The position numbers and the translations under genes are program-made. From FEN-1219 sp036563665 (lineage in GTDB: Bacteria > Pseudomonadota > Gammaproteobacteria > Steroidobacterales > Rariloculaceae): 64,000 nucleotides of DNA. The stretch covers positions 62,001 to 126,000 of the forward strand of contig DATCLY010000075.1 in assembly GCA_036563665.1 (NCBI GenBank), read 5' to 3'. How positions within the stretch are numbered: position 1 is the stretch's first letter; the number at the start of each line of letters is the position of its first letter. The notes under the pieces are model-generated. The model did no database searches, was not told the origin of the DNA, and saw only the letters and a program-made list of their open reading frames with translations. Positions 17,859 through 26,968 of this stretch are shown here, piece after piece.

Positions 17859-18704
17859 ATGAGCGGAAAAGAGCCGGACCGCTACGCCGTGATCGGCCAC
17901 CCCGTGGCGCACAGCCGCTCGCCCGCCATCCACGCCGCATTCGCCCGCCAGACGGGGCAGGCCCTCGTCTACGAGCGCATCGACGCGCCGCCCGAGGCGT
18001 TCGCGGAGGCCGTGCGGCGGTTCGCGGCCGCCGGGGGCAAGGGGCTCAACGTCACGGTGCCGCACAAGGAGGCGGCGTTCGAGCTCGCGGACGAGCTCGG
18101 CCGCGAGGCGGCCGAGGCCCGCGCGGTCAACACGCTCACGCTCGACGGCGGGCGCGTGCGCGGCGACAACACGGACGGCTTGGGCTTCGTGCGCGACCTG
18201 TGCGTCAACGAGGGTGTGCCCCTCGCCGGCCGCCGCGTGCTGATCTTCGGCGCGGGCGGCGCCGCCCGCGGCGTCGTGGGGCCCGTGCTCACGGAGGGGC
18301 CGCGCGAGCTCGTCATCGCGAACCGCACGCCCGCCAAGGCGGAGGCGCTCGCGCGCGCGTTCGCCGCCGCGGGCCCTGTGACGGCGGCGTCCTTCGCCGC
18401 GCTCGAAGGCCGCGAGCCCTTCGACGTCGTGGTCAACGCCACCTCGGTCGGCCTCGCGGGCGACACCCCCGCGTTCCCCGCGAACGTGATCGGCCCGGGA
18501 ACCTTCTGCTACGACATGGTCTACGGTCCGGGAGGCACGCCCTTCGTGCGCTGGGCCCTGAGCGCGGGCGCCCGCCGCGCCGTGCAGGGCCTCGGCATGC
18601 TGGTGGAGCAGGCCGCGGAATCGTTCCGGATCTGGAGAGGCGTGCGCCCCGCCACGGAACCCGTGCTGGCCGAGCTCAGGCGCGAGCTCGAAGCGGCGCG
18701 CTGA
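17859..18704 (+). CDS. aroE: Shikimate dehydrogenase
   Basis: A 281-residue NADP-dependent enzyme of the shikimate pathway. The N-terminal substrate domain has HSRSPAIHAAF and the catalytic Lys in NVTVPHKEAAF with the catalytic Asp in DNTDGLGF. The NADP-binding loop reads FGAGGAARGV, and the NRT motif follows in IANRTPAKA. The C-terminal GLGMLVEQAAESF helix is typical. Presence of aroE downstream of tsaC matches the gammaproteobacterial cluster, here interrupted by the subtilase and tag. It converges on the glutathione reductase gene 16 bases away. Confidence 0.97.
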   Translation: MSGKEPDRYAVIGHPVAHSRSPAIHAAFARQTGQALVYERIDAPPEAFAEAVRRFAAAGGKGLNVTVPHKEAAFELADELGREAAEARAVNTLTLDGGRVRGDNTDGLGFVRDLCVNEGVPLAGRRVLIFGAGGAARGVVGPVLTEGPRELVIANRTPAKAEALARAFAAAGPVTAASFAALEGREPFDVVVNATSVGLAGDTPAFPANVIGPGTFCYDMVYGPGGTPFVRWALSAGARRAVQGLGMLVEQAAESFRIWRGVRPATEPVLAELRRELEAAR

Positions 18705-18720
18705 AAGCCGCTTCGCCCGC

Positions 18721-20067
18721 TCAGCGCATCGTCACGAGCTCCTCGGCGCTAGTGGGATGGATGGCGATGGTGTCGTCGAAATCGCGCTTGCGCGCGCCCA
18801 TCGTGATGGCGACGGCGAAGCCCTGCAGCATCTCGTCCGCCCCGGGGCCGATGATGTGACAGCCGACGATGCGCTCGTCCGCGCCCACCGTCACGAGCTT
18901 CATGGCCGTGCGCGGCTTGTCCTCGGTGAGCGCGTGGAACATCGGCACGAACTCCGACCGGTAGACCTTGAGCGGCTCGCCGGGATAACGCGCCTCGGCG
19001 TCCCGCTCCGACAGGCCCACCGTGCCGATGGGCGGATGGGAGAAGAGCACCGTCGGGATCACGTCGTACGACAGCCGTCGCTCGGGCTGCCCGCCGAACA
19101 CGCGGTCCGCGAGGCGCCGCCCGGCGGCGATCGCCACCGGCGTGAGCTCGGCCTGCCCCGTGACGTCGCCGACCGCATACACGCCCGGCACGCTCGTGTT
19201 CTGGTACGCGTCCACCACGACGTAACCGTCCGCGTTGGTCTCGATGCCGGCCTCGGCGAGCCGCAGCTGCGCCGTGTTGGGACTGCGGCCGATGGCCCAG
19301 AGCAGCACGTCGAAGCCGTCGAAGCTGCGGCCGTCGGCGGTGGTGAGCGTGAGCCCGCCGTCGCGGTGCACCGCCTGCGGCACGGCGTGCGTGACGATCT
19401 CGATACCGTCCGCGCGCATCGCCTGCTCGAGCCGCTCGGAAAGCATCGCGTCGAACGTGCGCAGCAACCCGCCGTAGCGAGCGAACACCGTCACCCGGCT
19501 GCCGAGCGAATGCAGCACGCCCGCGAGCTCCACGGCCACGTAGCCGGCGCCCACGATGGCGACGCTCGCCGGCAGCTCCTCGAGCTCGAAGAAGCCGTCC
19601 GACGTGATCCCGAGCTCCGCGCCCTCGATGGGCGGCACGTCTGGAAAGCCGCCCGTGGCGATGACCACGTGCGGCGCGCGATAACGGGCGCCCGCTTCGT
19701 CCACGATCTCGTGGGCGTCGGCGAACACGCCCCGGGAGCGGATCGTGGTGATGCCCTTGCGCTCGAGGTTGCCGGCGTAGATGCGGTTCAGACGCGCCAC
19801 GTACGCGTCGCGTCCCGCCTTGAGCTTGCGCCAGTCGTGGCGCCCGCGCTGCACGGCGAAGCCGTACGCCGGCGCGTGATCGATCGCGCGCGCGAGCTCC
19901 GCCGCGTTCCACATGACCTTCTTCGGCACGCAGCCGACGTTCACGCACGTGCCGCCGAGCCGCCCGGGCTCGAACAGCGCCACGCGCGCACCGTACTCGG
20001 CCGCGCGCTGAGCCGTGGCGAGCCCTCCGCTGCCGCCGCCGAGGACGATGAGGTCGAAGGATTGCAA
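18721..20067 (-). CDS. gor: Glutathione-disulfide reductase
   Basis: A 448-residue FAD-dependent disulfide reductase. The FAD motif is IVLGGGSGGLATAQRAAEYG and the redox-active pair lies in GGTCVNVGCVPKK. The second nucleotide-binding site reads AIVGAGYVAVELAG; a conserved FAD contact is in YAVGDVTG, and the interface domain ends in HPTSAEELVTMR, where the His/Glu proton relay sits. It keeps glutathione reduced in the cytosol. Divergent from the oligopeptidase gene, with 92 bases between the starts. Confidence 0.93.
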   Translation of the reverse strand: MQSFDLIVLGGGSGGLATAQRAAEYGARVALFEPGRLGGTCVNVGCVPKKVMWNAAELARAIDHAPAYGFAVQRGRHDWRKLKAGRDAYVARLNRIYAGNLERKGITTIRSRGVFADAHEIVDEAGARYRAPHVVIATGGFPDVPPIEGAELGITSDGFFELEELPASVAIVGAGYVAVELAGVLHSLGSRVTVFARYGGLLRTFDAMLSERLEQAMRADGIEIVTHAVPQAVHRDGGLTLTTADGRSFDGFDVLLWAIGRSPNTAQLRLAEAGIETNADGYVVVDAYQNTSVPGVYAVGDVTGQAELTPVAIAAGRRLADRVFGGQPERRLSYDVIPTVLFSHPPIGTVGLSERDAEARYPGEPLKVYRSEFVPMFHALTEDKPRTAMKLVTVGADERIVGCHIIGPGADEMLQGFAVAITMGARKRDFDDTIAIHPTSAEELVTMR

Positions 20068-20159
20068 GGCACCGCCCCTGTCTTCGAAGGAACCCGGAGC
20101 TTATACAAGACCCGAGTTTCTCTGCTAGATTGCCCGTTCGACCACCGACCGCATCCAGC

Positions 20160-22202
20160 ATGACCACCGAAGACGACGCAGGGAATCCGCTGCTGGCGGC
20201 GACCGACCTGCCGGCGTTCGACGCGATCCGGCCCGAGCATGTCGAGCCCGCCGTGCGCCGCACGCTCGACGAGCAGCGGGCCGCCCTCGCACGGGCCGAG
20301 CGCGTGGCCGAGCCGTCGCTCGACTGGCTCGCTGCGCTCGAGCGCATCCATGATGCCGTGCATCGCGTGTGGAGCCCGGTCGCGCATCTGAACGCGGTGG
20401 TATCGAGCCCGGAGCTGCGCGCCGCGTTCAACGCCGCGCTGCCGCTCGTGACGGAGTTCGGCACCGAGCTCGCGCAGAACGAGCGGCTGTATCGGTGCTT
20501 CCTGCGCCTCGAGGAGACGTTGCCCGAAGACAGGCCCGTCGAGCGCGAGCTCGTGCGCCAGGCGATTCGCGACTTTCGCCTCGGCGGCGTGGCGCTCGAG
20601 GGCGAGGCGCGCGCACGCTTCCGCGCGGTGATGCAGGAGCTCGCCGCCCGCCAGGCGAGCTTCGAGCAGAACCTCATGGACGCCACCGACGCGTTCCGTC
20701 ATCACGAGACGGACCGCGGCGCGCTCGCGGGGCTGCCGGAGGTCGTGCTGGAGCGCGCCGCGGCGGCGGCCCGCGAGCAGAACCTCGAGGGCTTCCTGCT
20801 CACGCTCGACCCGCCCACGTACCAGGCGGTGATGGCGCACGCGGAGTCGGAAGCGCTGCGCGCCAAGTACTACGAGGCGTGGGTCACGCGCGCGTCGGAC
20901 CGCGGACCGCACGCGGGGCGCTGGGACAACGGGCCGCTGATCGAGGACATCCTGCGCTTGCGGCACGAGGCGGCCACGCTGCTCGGCTTCGCGAGCTACG
21001 CGGAGCTCTCGCTCGCGACCAAGATGGCGACCTCGCCGGCCGAGGTGATCGGGTTCCTCCGCGACCTCGCACGGCGCAGCCGGCCGCAGGCCGAGCGCGA
21101 GCTCGCCGACCTCGAGGCGTACGCGGGCCGCCGCTTGGAGCCCTGGGACGTCGCGTTCTACTCCGAGCGCCTGCGCCGGGAGCGCTTCGCGATCTCGGAG
21201 GAGGAGCTTCGGCCCTACTTCCCGCTCGAGCGCGTGCTCGCGGGCCTGTTCGAGCTCGCGGAGCGGCTGTTCGGGCTGCGCCTGACCGAAGCGCCCGCGC
21301 CCAATCCGTGGCACCCGTCCGTGCGCTACTACGTGCTCCGCGACGCGCGCGGGACGGAGGTCGGCAGCTTCTACGCGGACCTCTTCGCGCGCGCCAACAA
21401 GCGCGGCGGCGCCTGGATGGACGGGGCCACGAGCCGCGCGCGGCTGCCCGGCCTCGAGCGCCGGCCCGTGGCGCACCTCGTCTGCAACTTCTCGCCGCCC
21501 GTCGGCGACACGCCGTCGCTGCTCACGCATTCCGACGTGGTGACGCTGTTCCACGAGTTCGGGCACGCGCTCCATCACCTGCTGACCGAGGTGGACTATC
21601 CCTCGCTCGCCGGCATCAACGGCGTCGCCTGGGACGCCGTGGAGCTGCCGAGCCAGTTCCTCGAGAACTACACCTGGCTGCCCGAGGTGCTGCGGCGCAT
21701 CGCACGGCATCACCGCACGGACGAGCCGCTGCCGGACGCGAAGATCGAAACGCTGAACCGCTCGCGCACCTTCCTGTCCGGGCTCGCCATGGTGCGCCAG
21801 CTCGAGTTCGCGCTGTTCGACTTCAGGCTGCATCACGAATACGACCCCGCGCGGGGCGGGCGGGTGCTCCCGCTGCTCGACGAGGTGCGGCGCGAGGTGG
21901 CCGTGGTGCCGGCCGCGGAATACAACCGCTTCCCGAACACCTTCGCGCACGTGTTCGGGGGTGGCTACGCCGCGGGCTACTACAGCTACAAGTGGGCCGA
22001 GGTGCTCGCCGCGGACGCCTTCGCGGCGTTCGAGGAAGCGGGCGCCTTCGACCGCGCTACGGCCGAGCGCTTCCGCAAGTCGGTGCTCGCCGTGGGCGGC
22101 AGCCGCAAGGCCCTCGATGCGTTCGTCGCCTTCCGCGGCCGCGAGCCGCGCCTCGAGCCGCTGCTCAAGCGGTCGGGCATCGAGGCGGCGGCCGGCGCGT
22201 AG
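20160..22202 (+). CDS. prlC: Oligopeptidase A (M3 metallopeptidase)
   Basis: A 680-residue cytosolic zinc oligopeptidase of the thimet/oligopeptidase A family. The zinc motif is HEFGHALHH near residue 460, followed by the third zinc ligand region LPSQFLENYTWLPEVL. The N-terminal two thirds is the helical channel domain. It degrades signal-peptide and other short peptides. I chose the ATG before TTEDDAGNPLL, because ten in-frame residues upstream overlap the promoter region. A TAGATT at about 20126-20131 could serve as -10. Confidence 0.95.
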   Translation: MTTEDDAGNPLLAATDLPAFDAIRPEHVEPAVRRTLDEQRAALARAERVAEPSLDWLAALERIHDAVHRVWSPVAHLNAVVSSPELRAAFNAALPLVTEFGTELAQNERLYRCFLRLEETLPEDRPVERELVRQAIRDFRLGGVALEGEARARFRAVMQELAARQASFEQNLMDATDAFRHHETDRGALAGLPEVVLERAAAAAREQNLEGFLLTLDPPTYQAVMAHAESEALRAKYYEAWVTRASDRGPHAGRWDNGPLIEDILRLRHEAATLLGFASYAELSLATKMATSPAEVIGFLRDLARRSRPQAERELADLEAYAGRRLEPWDVAFYSERLRRERFAISEEELRPYFPLERVLAGLFELAERLFGLRLTEAPAPNPWHPSVRYYVLRDARGTEVGSFYADLFARANKRGGAWMDGATSRARLPGLERRPVAHLVCNFSPPVGDTPSLLTHSDVVTLFHEFGHALHHLLTEVDYPSLAGINGVAWDAVELPSQFLENYTWLPEVLRRIARHHRTDEPLPDAKIETLNRSRTFLSGLAMVRQLEFALFDFRLHHEYDPARGGRVLPLLDEVRREVAVVPAAEYNRFPNTFAHVFGGGYAAGYYSYKWAEVLAADAFAAFEEAGAFDRATAERFRKSVLAVGGSRKALDAFVAFRGREPRLEPLLKRSGIEAAAGA

Positions 22203-22229
22203 CGGCGCCCTTCCGGTCGAGGGCGGGCG

Positions 22230-23000
22230 GTGCGCATCGCCACCTGGAACATCAACAGCCTGCGCATGCGGCTCGGGCACGTGACGCAGTGGCTCGAGCG
22301 CGAGCAGCCCGACGTGCTCGCGCTCCAGGAGACCAAGCTCCGCGACGAGGACTTCCCCGTCGAGGCGTTCGCCGCGCTCGGCTACCAGGTGGTGTTCAGC
22401 GGCCAGCCGGCCTACAACGGCGTGGCCATCGCCTCCCGGCGTCCGGCCGCCAACGTGCTCGTCGGCCTCGAGGGCTTCGAGGACCCCGCCCGCCGGGTGC
22501 TCGCCGCCTCGTTCGGCGAGCTGCGGGTGTTCAACGTGTACGTGCCGAACGGGCAGCGGGTGGGCTCGGAGAAGTACGCCTACAAGCTCGAATGGATGGC
22601 CGCGCTTCGCGACCAGCTCGCGCGCGAGCTCGAGCGGCACGGCCAGCTCGTGCTGCTCGGCGACTTCAACGTGGCGCCGGAGGACCGCGACGTGCACGAC
22701 CCGCTCGCGTGGGAAGGCAAGATCATGTGCAGCGAGCCCGAGCGCAGCGCGCTCGCGGCCATTCGGGCGCTCGGCCTGCACGACGCGTTCCGGCTGTTCG
22801 AGCAGCCGCCCCGGAGCTTCACCTGGTGGGACTATCGTGCGGGCGCCTTCCGGCGCAATCTGGGGCTCAGGATCGACCTGATCCTGCTCTCGGAGCAGCT
22901 CCGCGAGCGGTGCGCCGGCTGTCGGATCGACGCCGCGCCGCGCCGCTGGGAAAAGCCTTCCGACCACGTGCCGGTCGTCGCAGATTTGCGACTCCCGTGA
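22230..23000 (+). CDS. xthA: Exodeoxyribonuclease III
   Basis: A 256-residue Mg-dependent AP endonuclease and 3'-5' exonuclease of the EEP superfamily. Motifs in order: RIATWNINSLR, LQETKLRDEDF (metal-binding Glu), GDFNVAPEDRDVHDP (catalytic Asp/Asn), RIDLILLS and SDHVPVVADL (catalytic His). The start is a GTG giving the family's usual first residues RIATWNIN. It lies 27 bases after the oligopeptidase stop, so the two may be cotranscribed. Confidence 0.95.
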   Translation: MRIATWNINSLRMRLGHVTQWLEREQPDVLALQETKLRDEDFPVEAFAALGYQVVFSGQPAYNGVAIASRRPAANVLVGLEGFEDPARRVLAASFGELRVFNVYVPNGQRVGSEKYAYKLEWMAALRDQLARELERHGQLVLLGDFNVAPEDRDVHDPLAWEGKIMCSEPERSALAAIRALGLHDAFRLFEQPPRSFTWWDYRAGAFRRNLGLRIDLILLSEQLRERCAGCRIDAAPRRWEKPSDHVPVVADLRLP

Positions 23001-23076
23001 CGATTTATGTCGCATGTAGGATTTCGCGGATTCGCGCAATCTCTTACACTGCGGCAACTTTCGGTCGGGAGCATCC

Positions 23077-24129
23077 TTGACCCACGATCAAGCCCAGGAG
23101 CGCCGTAACGACTACGACGTGACCAACACGGTGCAGGTCAGCTCCCCGCACCAGGTTCGCGCCGCGGTCGCCTCCCTCTTCCGCTCCCTTTACCCGCGCC
23201 ATTCGTTCGACGCCGTGTGGCTCGCGTTCCACGACTTCGAGCGCGTGTTCTGCGGCCACGACGAATACCATCCGGTGGACACGCCGTATCACGACATCCA
23301 GCACACGCTGGACATGACGCTGGCGCTCGCGCGGCTCATCGCCGGCTACGAGTCCACCGCCGGGCCGGGCGACGCCCTCGGGCCCGAGCGGGCGGCGCTC
23401 GCCATCGTCTGCGGCCTGTTCCACGATTCGGGATATCTGCGGCATCGCGAGCGCGACCGCGCCGTCGCGCACGGCGCGGAGTTCACGCGCTCGCACGTGT
23501 CGCGGAGCGGGCAATTCCTCGAGGGCTACCTGCCCCGCATCGGCCTCGGGGAATTCGTGCCGGTGGCGGCGCGCATCGTGCATTTCACCGGCTACGAGAT
23601 CGACATCGAGCGCATCGAGCTCGACGAGCCCAAGGACAGCCTCGTGGGTCACCTGCTCGGCACGGCCGACCTCATGGCGCAGCTCGCCGACCGCTGCTAC
23701 CTCGAGAAGTGCCGCGACCGGCTGTTTCCGGAGTTCGTGGTGGGCGGCGTCGCGCTGGGTGAGAGCCCGAGCAACGCGCGTTACCGCTCGGGACGCGACC
23801 TGCTCGCCAAGACGCTCGCGTTCTACCAGAGCTCGGTGCGGCGCCGGCTCGAGCACAACTTCAACGGCGCCTACCGGTACATGGAGGCGTACTTCGAGCA
23901 CGGCGAGAACCCGTACGTCTACTTCCTGCGCAAGAACCTCGCGTTCTTGAGCACGATCATCGCGAACGGCAGCTGGGACAGGCTGCGCCGCAAGCCGCCG
24001 TGCGTGATCCCGGATGCGAGTGGCGAGGCGCGCCTGCTGCGCCTCGCGTTCGAGCGCGTGCGCGACTGGTCCGAGCAAAAGTCGGGCGGAGTCCCTTCGT
24101 TCGCCGGCCTCACCGCCGCCGCGCGATGA
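23077..24129 (+). CDS. HD-domain metal-dependent phosphohydrolase (cyclic-nucleotide PDE-like)
   Basis: A 350-residue soluble protein. Metal-binding His/Asp motifs of an HD phosphohydrolase are visible: YHDIQHTLDM (about 69-78), GLFHDSGY (about 112-119), a later conserved HFTGYEID, and GTADLMAQLADR. The first block resembles the HNxxHA-type start of class I 3',5'-cyclic nucleotide phosphodiesterases, but the true substrate is unknown. The start appears to be a TTG at 23077, preceded by CGGGAGC; a GTG at residue 15 is an alternative. A TACACT at 23044-23049 with TTCGCG 16 bases upstream could be its promoter. Confidence 0.7.
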   Translation: MTHDQAQERRNDYDVTNTVQVSSPHQVRAAVASLFRSLYPRHSFDAVWLAFHDFERVFCGHDEYHPVDTPYHDIQHTLDMTLALARLIAGYESTAGPGDALGPERAALAIVCGLFHDSGYLRHRERDRAVAHGAEFTRSHVSRSGQFLEGYLPRIGLGEFVPVAARIVHFTGYEIDIERIELDEPKDSLVGHLLGTADLMAQLADRCYLEKCRDRLFPEFVVGGVALGESPSNARYRSGRDLLAKTLAFYQSSVRRRLEHNFNGAYRYMEAYFEHGENPYVYFLRKNLAFLSTIIANGSWDRLRRKPPCVIPDASGEARLLRLAFERVRDWSEQKSGGVPSFAGLTAAAR

Positions 24130-24130
24130 G

Positions 24131-24197
24131 AGCGGCTCGGCGGGGCTCTCGCGCCGCTGTCGAACGAAGCCTGTGGGAGCGGCTTTCCCGCCGCGAT
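24131..24197 (+). repeat. Two adjacent REP-like palindromes
   Basis: The second unit (24173-24197) is GTGGGAGCGGC-TTTCCC-GCCGCGA, the classical REP form of Pseudomonas and Xanthomonas relatives, with a GCGGC/GCCGC stem. The first (24131-24157) has AGCGGC/GCCGCT arms and a longer loop. They fill the gap between the converging HD phosphohydrolase and permease genes, a usual REP position. Confidence 0.65.
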
Positions 24198-24207
24198 CTT
24201 CAGCCGA

Positions 24208-25446
24208 TCAGCCGAACAGCACGAAGCAGAGCGCCGCGCCGACCAGCGTCATCGCGAGCCCCCACGCGAGCAGCGCATTGAACAGCCGGCGCGTATCCGT
24301 GCCTGGCGGCGCCGCCGCGATGTAGAGCGCGCCCACCGTGGACAGCGACGACAGGTCCACGAGGCTCGCGCTCACGTTCATCGACCAGGCGATGTCCAGC
24401 GGATCGAGGCCGCCGAGCCGCGCGGCGAGCTCGGGCGCGAGCGGCAGGAACGCCGGCAGCACCACGCCAGACGTGCTGCTGTAGACCGACACGAGGCCGG
24501 TGCCGAACGCGACGATGGCCTCGATCGTGGCGGGCGACGAGACGTGGGCGATGGCCCCCGTGATGAGATCGAGGCCCTCGGTCTCGCGAAGCAGCGCCAC
24601 GAGCACGGTCACGCCTGTGACCATGAGGATCACGCCCCACGGCATGCGCTGGATCGCCTTGCCCTCCTCGACCGCGCCGAGCAGCACGAGCACGGTGGCG
24701 ATCACGAGCGCCATCATGCCGACGTCGAGGCCGAAGCCGACCACGGTGGCGATCAGCGCGGCGATCCCTGCGGCCGTGAGCCAGTGCCGCCACTCCATGG
24801 GCGACGCCGTCTCCTCCACGGCGTCGCTGCCCCCGCCCGCCCGGAACAGCCGCCAGCCGCCGAGCAGCAGGAAGCCCGCCACGCCGACCAACGCGTGCGC
24901 GAGCGCGTTGTAGGCGAACGTCATCCACTCCACCCCGCCGAGCCCGATGCGGTTCATGACGCCGTGCGCCACGATTCCCGTCGGCGCGAACGGCGAGAGC
25001 GTGCCGGCGAGCGCACCGTTGCCCGTCATGATGGCCATGAGCAGCGGCGGCACGCCGGCGCGCGCGGCCGCGGCCATGGCGGGCGGCGCGAGCAGCGCGC
25101 TCGCGGGCGTGGCGCCGGCGCCGATGGTGGCGAGCGCGAACCCCAGCAGGAAGAACAGCACGGGCAGCAGGGCCGCGCGGCCGCGGCAGAGCCGCACCGC
25201 GCGGGCGGTGAGGCGCCCGAGCGTGCCGTTGCACTCGGCGATGGCGAAGAGCAGCGTCACACCCACGAGCGTGACGAGCAGCTCCACGGGGAAGCCTTCG
25301 AGCACGGCGCCGGGGCTCATGCCGGCGAGGAACACGCCGACGAGGAACGCGAGCGCGAGCGACACGACGCCCACGTTCACGGCCGTCGTGCAGCTCAGCG
25401 TGACTGCGAGCACGAGCGCGCCGACCGAGATCCAGGCGAGGCTCAT
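24208..25446 (-). CDS. Anion permease of the ion-transporter superfamily (MatC/DASS-like)
   Basis: A 412-residue inner-membrane protein with about 10-12 hydrophobic segments and a MatC-like N-terminus (SLAWISVGALVLAVTLSCTT). A central hydrophilic loop (about 215-225) divides two homologous halves. The halves carry the related signatures ATIGAGATPASALLAP and VSVYSSTSGVVLPAFLPL. Members carry dicarboxylates or other organic anions; the actual substrate is not visible. It ends a two-gene operon 6 bases after the MmgE/PrpD gene, which suggests the pair imports and metabolises a carboxylic acid. Confidence 0.75.
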   Translation of the reverse strand: MSLAWISVGALVLAVTLSCTTAVNVGVVSLALAFLVGVFLAGMSPGAVLEGFPVELLVTLVGVTLLFAIAECNGTLGRLTARAVRLCRGRAALLPVLFFLLGFALATIGAGATPASALLAPPAMAAAARAGVPPLLMAIMTGNGALAGTLSPFAPTGIVAHGVMNRIGLGGVEWMTFAYNALAHALVGVAGFLLLGGWRLFRAGGGSDAVEETASPMEWRHWLTAAGIAALIATVVGFGLDVGMMALVIATVLVLLGAVEEGKAIQRMPWGVILMVTGVTVLVALLRETEGLDLITGAIAHVSSPATIEAIVAFGTGLVSVYSSTSGVVLPAFLPLAPELAARLGGLDPLDIAWSMNVSASLVDLSSLSTVGALYIAAAPPGTDTRRLFNALLAWGLAMTLVGAALCFVLFG

Positions 25447-25452
25447 CGCCGC

Positions 25453-26871
25453 TCAGCGCGCCGGCCGCGCGGGCTCGAGCAGCCGCACGAGCGCCGCCAC
25501 GTCGCCGAGCGTCTCGAGCGCCTCCACGGTCTCGAAGACCTCGCGCACCCGCTCCTCGGCGAGCAGCAGCGACGCGCAGTCCGCGAACTTCTCGAGCAGC
25601 TCCTCGCGCGTGAACGGCAGCTCCGGCCCGCCGCGGTAGCGCTCGTCCGCGTGCTCGACGAGCGTGCGCCCGTCCGCGAGGTCCACCTCGACGGTGCTGC
25701 GGATCTTGTCGAACCCGCGCGCCTCGATCTCCGGATCGAGCACGCGCTGCACCTTGCGCATGAGCCGCTGCACCGGCTCGCTCTGCACGAACTCGTCGTT
25801 GAACTCGCGAATGCCCGCCTTTCTGCGCAGCGCGATGGCGCTGACCATGAACGCGGGGCAGAACTTCGCCTCGAGCTCGTTGCGGGCCACCTCGTAACGC
25901 AGCGGATTGAGTATGTTCGACCCCGCGCGCACGCGGATCGCGCGGATCTGCTCGGGCTGCACGTCGTGCTTCAGCACGAGCCGGCGCATCGCGTCCATGG
26001 TCGGGTGGCCGAGCACGCCGCAGGGGTACGGCTTGATGGAGACCCCCGGCCACACGATGGTGTGGGGGTTGCCGAGCTTGCCCGAGATGCGCGCGCCGTC
26101 GAAGCCGCCGCCGTGGCTGAACACCTGCAGGAAGCCCCACGGCGGGTCGAGCGCATCGGCCCCGCCCGTGAAGCCTTCGGCCGCGAGCTCCGCGGCGGAC
26201 ACGCCGTTCGCGGCCGCCCGCCCCACGTGCAACGGCTTGGTCATGGTGCCGAAATTCACGCGGATGCCGGCGGCCGAGCTCGCCGCGATGGCGAGCGCAT
26301 GCGCGAGCCGCTCGCGCGGCAAGCCCATGAGCTTCGCGGCGGCCACGGCCGCGCCGAACGTGCCCACGGTGCCCGAGGAATGGAAGCCGCGCTTGTAGTG
26401 GTCCGGATGGATCGCCTCCGCGATCTTGCACTCGACCTCGAAGCCCGTCAGGAACGCCTCGAGCACGGCCGCGCCGGACACCCGCCGCGCCTCGCCCACC
26501 GCGAGCGCCGCGGCGAGCGGCGGGATCGTCGGGTGCGTGAGCAGGCCGAAGATGCGGTCCGGCGTGGTGGTGAGCTGCGTGTCGTCCCAGTCGAGCGCGT
26601 GGCCGCTCGTTCCGTTGACGAGGGCGGCGGACGCCGTCGTCGTCGCGTACGGCTCGGGGCCGAGCACGGTGGCCTGCGCGCGGCTGCTCGCCGCGCGCAC
26701 CCAGCGGCTCACGACGAGGCTCGCGGGCTGCGTGGCGCCCGCGAGCATGACGCCCAGGCCGTCGGCGATGCAGCGCTTGGCGGTCGCCACCGCCTCAGCC
26801 GGGAAATCCGTGAGCCGCGCGCGCTCGACGAAGTCGAGCACCTCGGCGGTGACCGTCCGCTCCGAAGTCAA
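25453..26871 (-). CDS. MmgE/PrpD family protein
   Basis: A 472-residue cytosolic protein. The N-terminal helical domain has NGTSGHALDWDDT, the family's clearest motif, and the C-terminal alpha/beta lid follows from about residue 270. The family includes 2-methylcitrate dehydratase PrpD, itaconate-forming cis-aconitate decarboxylase and immune-type hydrolyases. No other methylcitrate-cycle gene (prpB, prpC, acnD) is present, so a plain propionate role is not supported. It is the first gene of an operon with the anion permease. Confidence 0.85.
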   Translation of the reverse strand: MTSERTVTAEVLDFVERARLTDFPAEAVATAKRCIADGLGVMLAGATQPASLVVSRWVRAASSRAQATVLGPEPYATTTASAALVNGTSGHALDWDDTQLTTTPDRIFGLLTHPTIPPLAAALAVGEARRVSGAAVLEAFLTGFEVECKIAEAIHPDHYKRGFHSSGTVGTFGAAVAAAKLMGLPRERLAHALAIAASSAAGIRVNFGTMTKPLHVGRAAANGVSAAELAAEGFTGGADALDPPWGFLQVFSHGGGFDGARISGKLGNPHTIVWPGVSIKPYPCGVLGHPTMDAMRRLVLKHDVQPEQIRAIRVRAGSNILNPLRYEVARNELEAKFCPAFMVSAIALRRKAGIREFNDEFVQSEPVQRLMRKVQRVLDPEIEARGFDKIRSTVEVDLADGRTLVEHADERYRGGPELPFTREELLEKFADCASLLLAEERVREVFETVEALETLGDVAALVRLLEPARPAR

Positions 26872-26968
26872 TGCCGTTCCTTACCGAGAGCCGCTGACGA
26901 AGACGGCGAAAGTCTAGCAGACCGCTGCGGAGGGACCGGGCCGGAGGACCGACACGGCGCCGCTCGCG

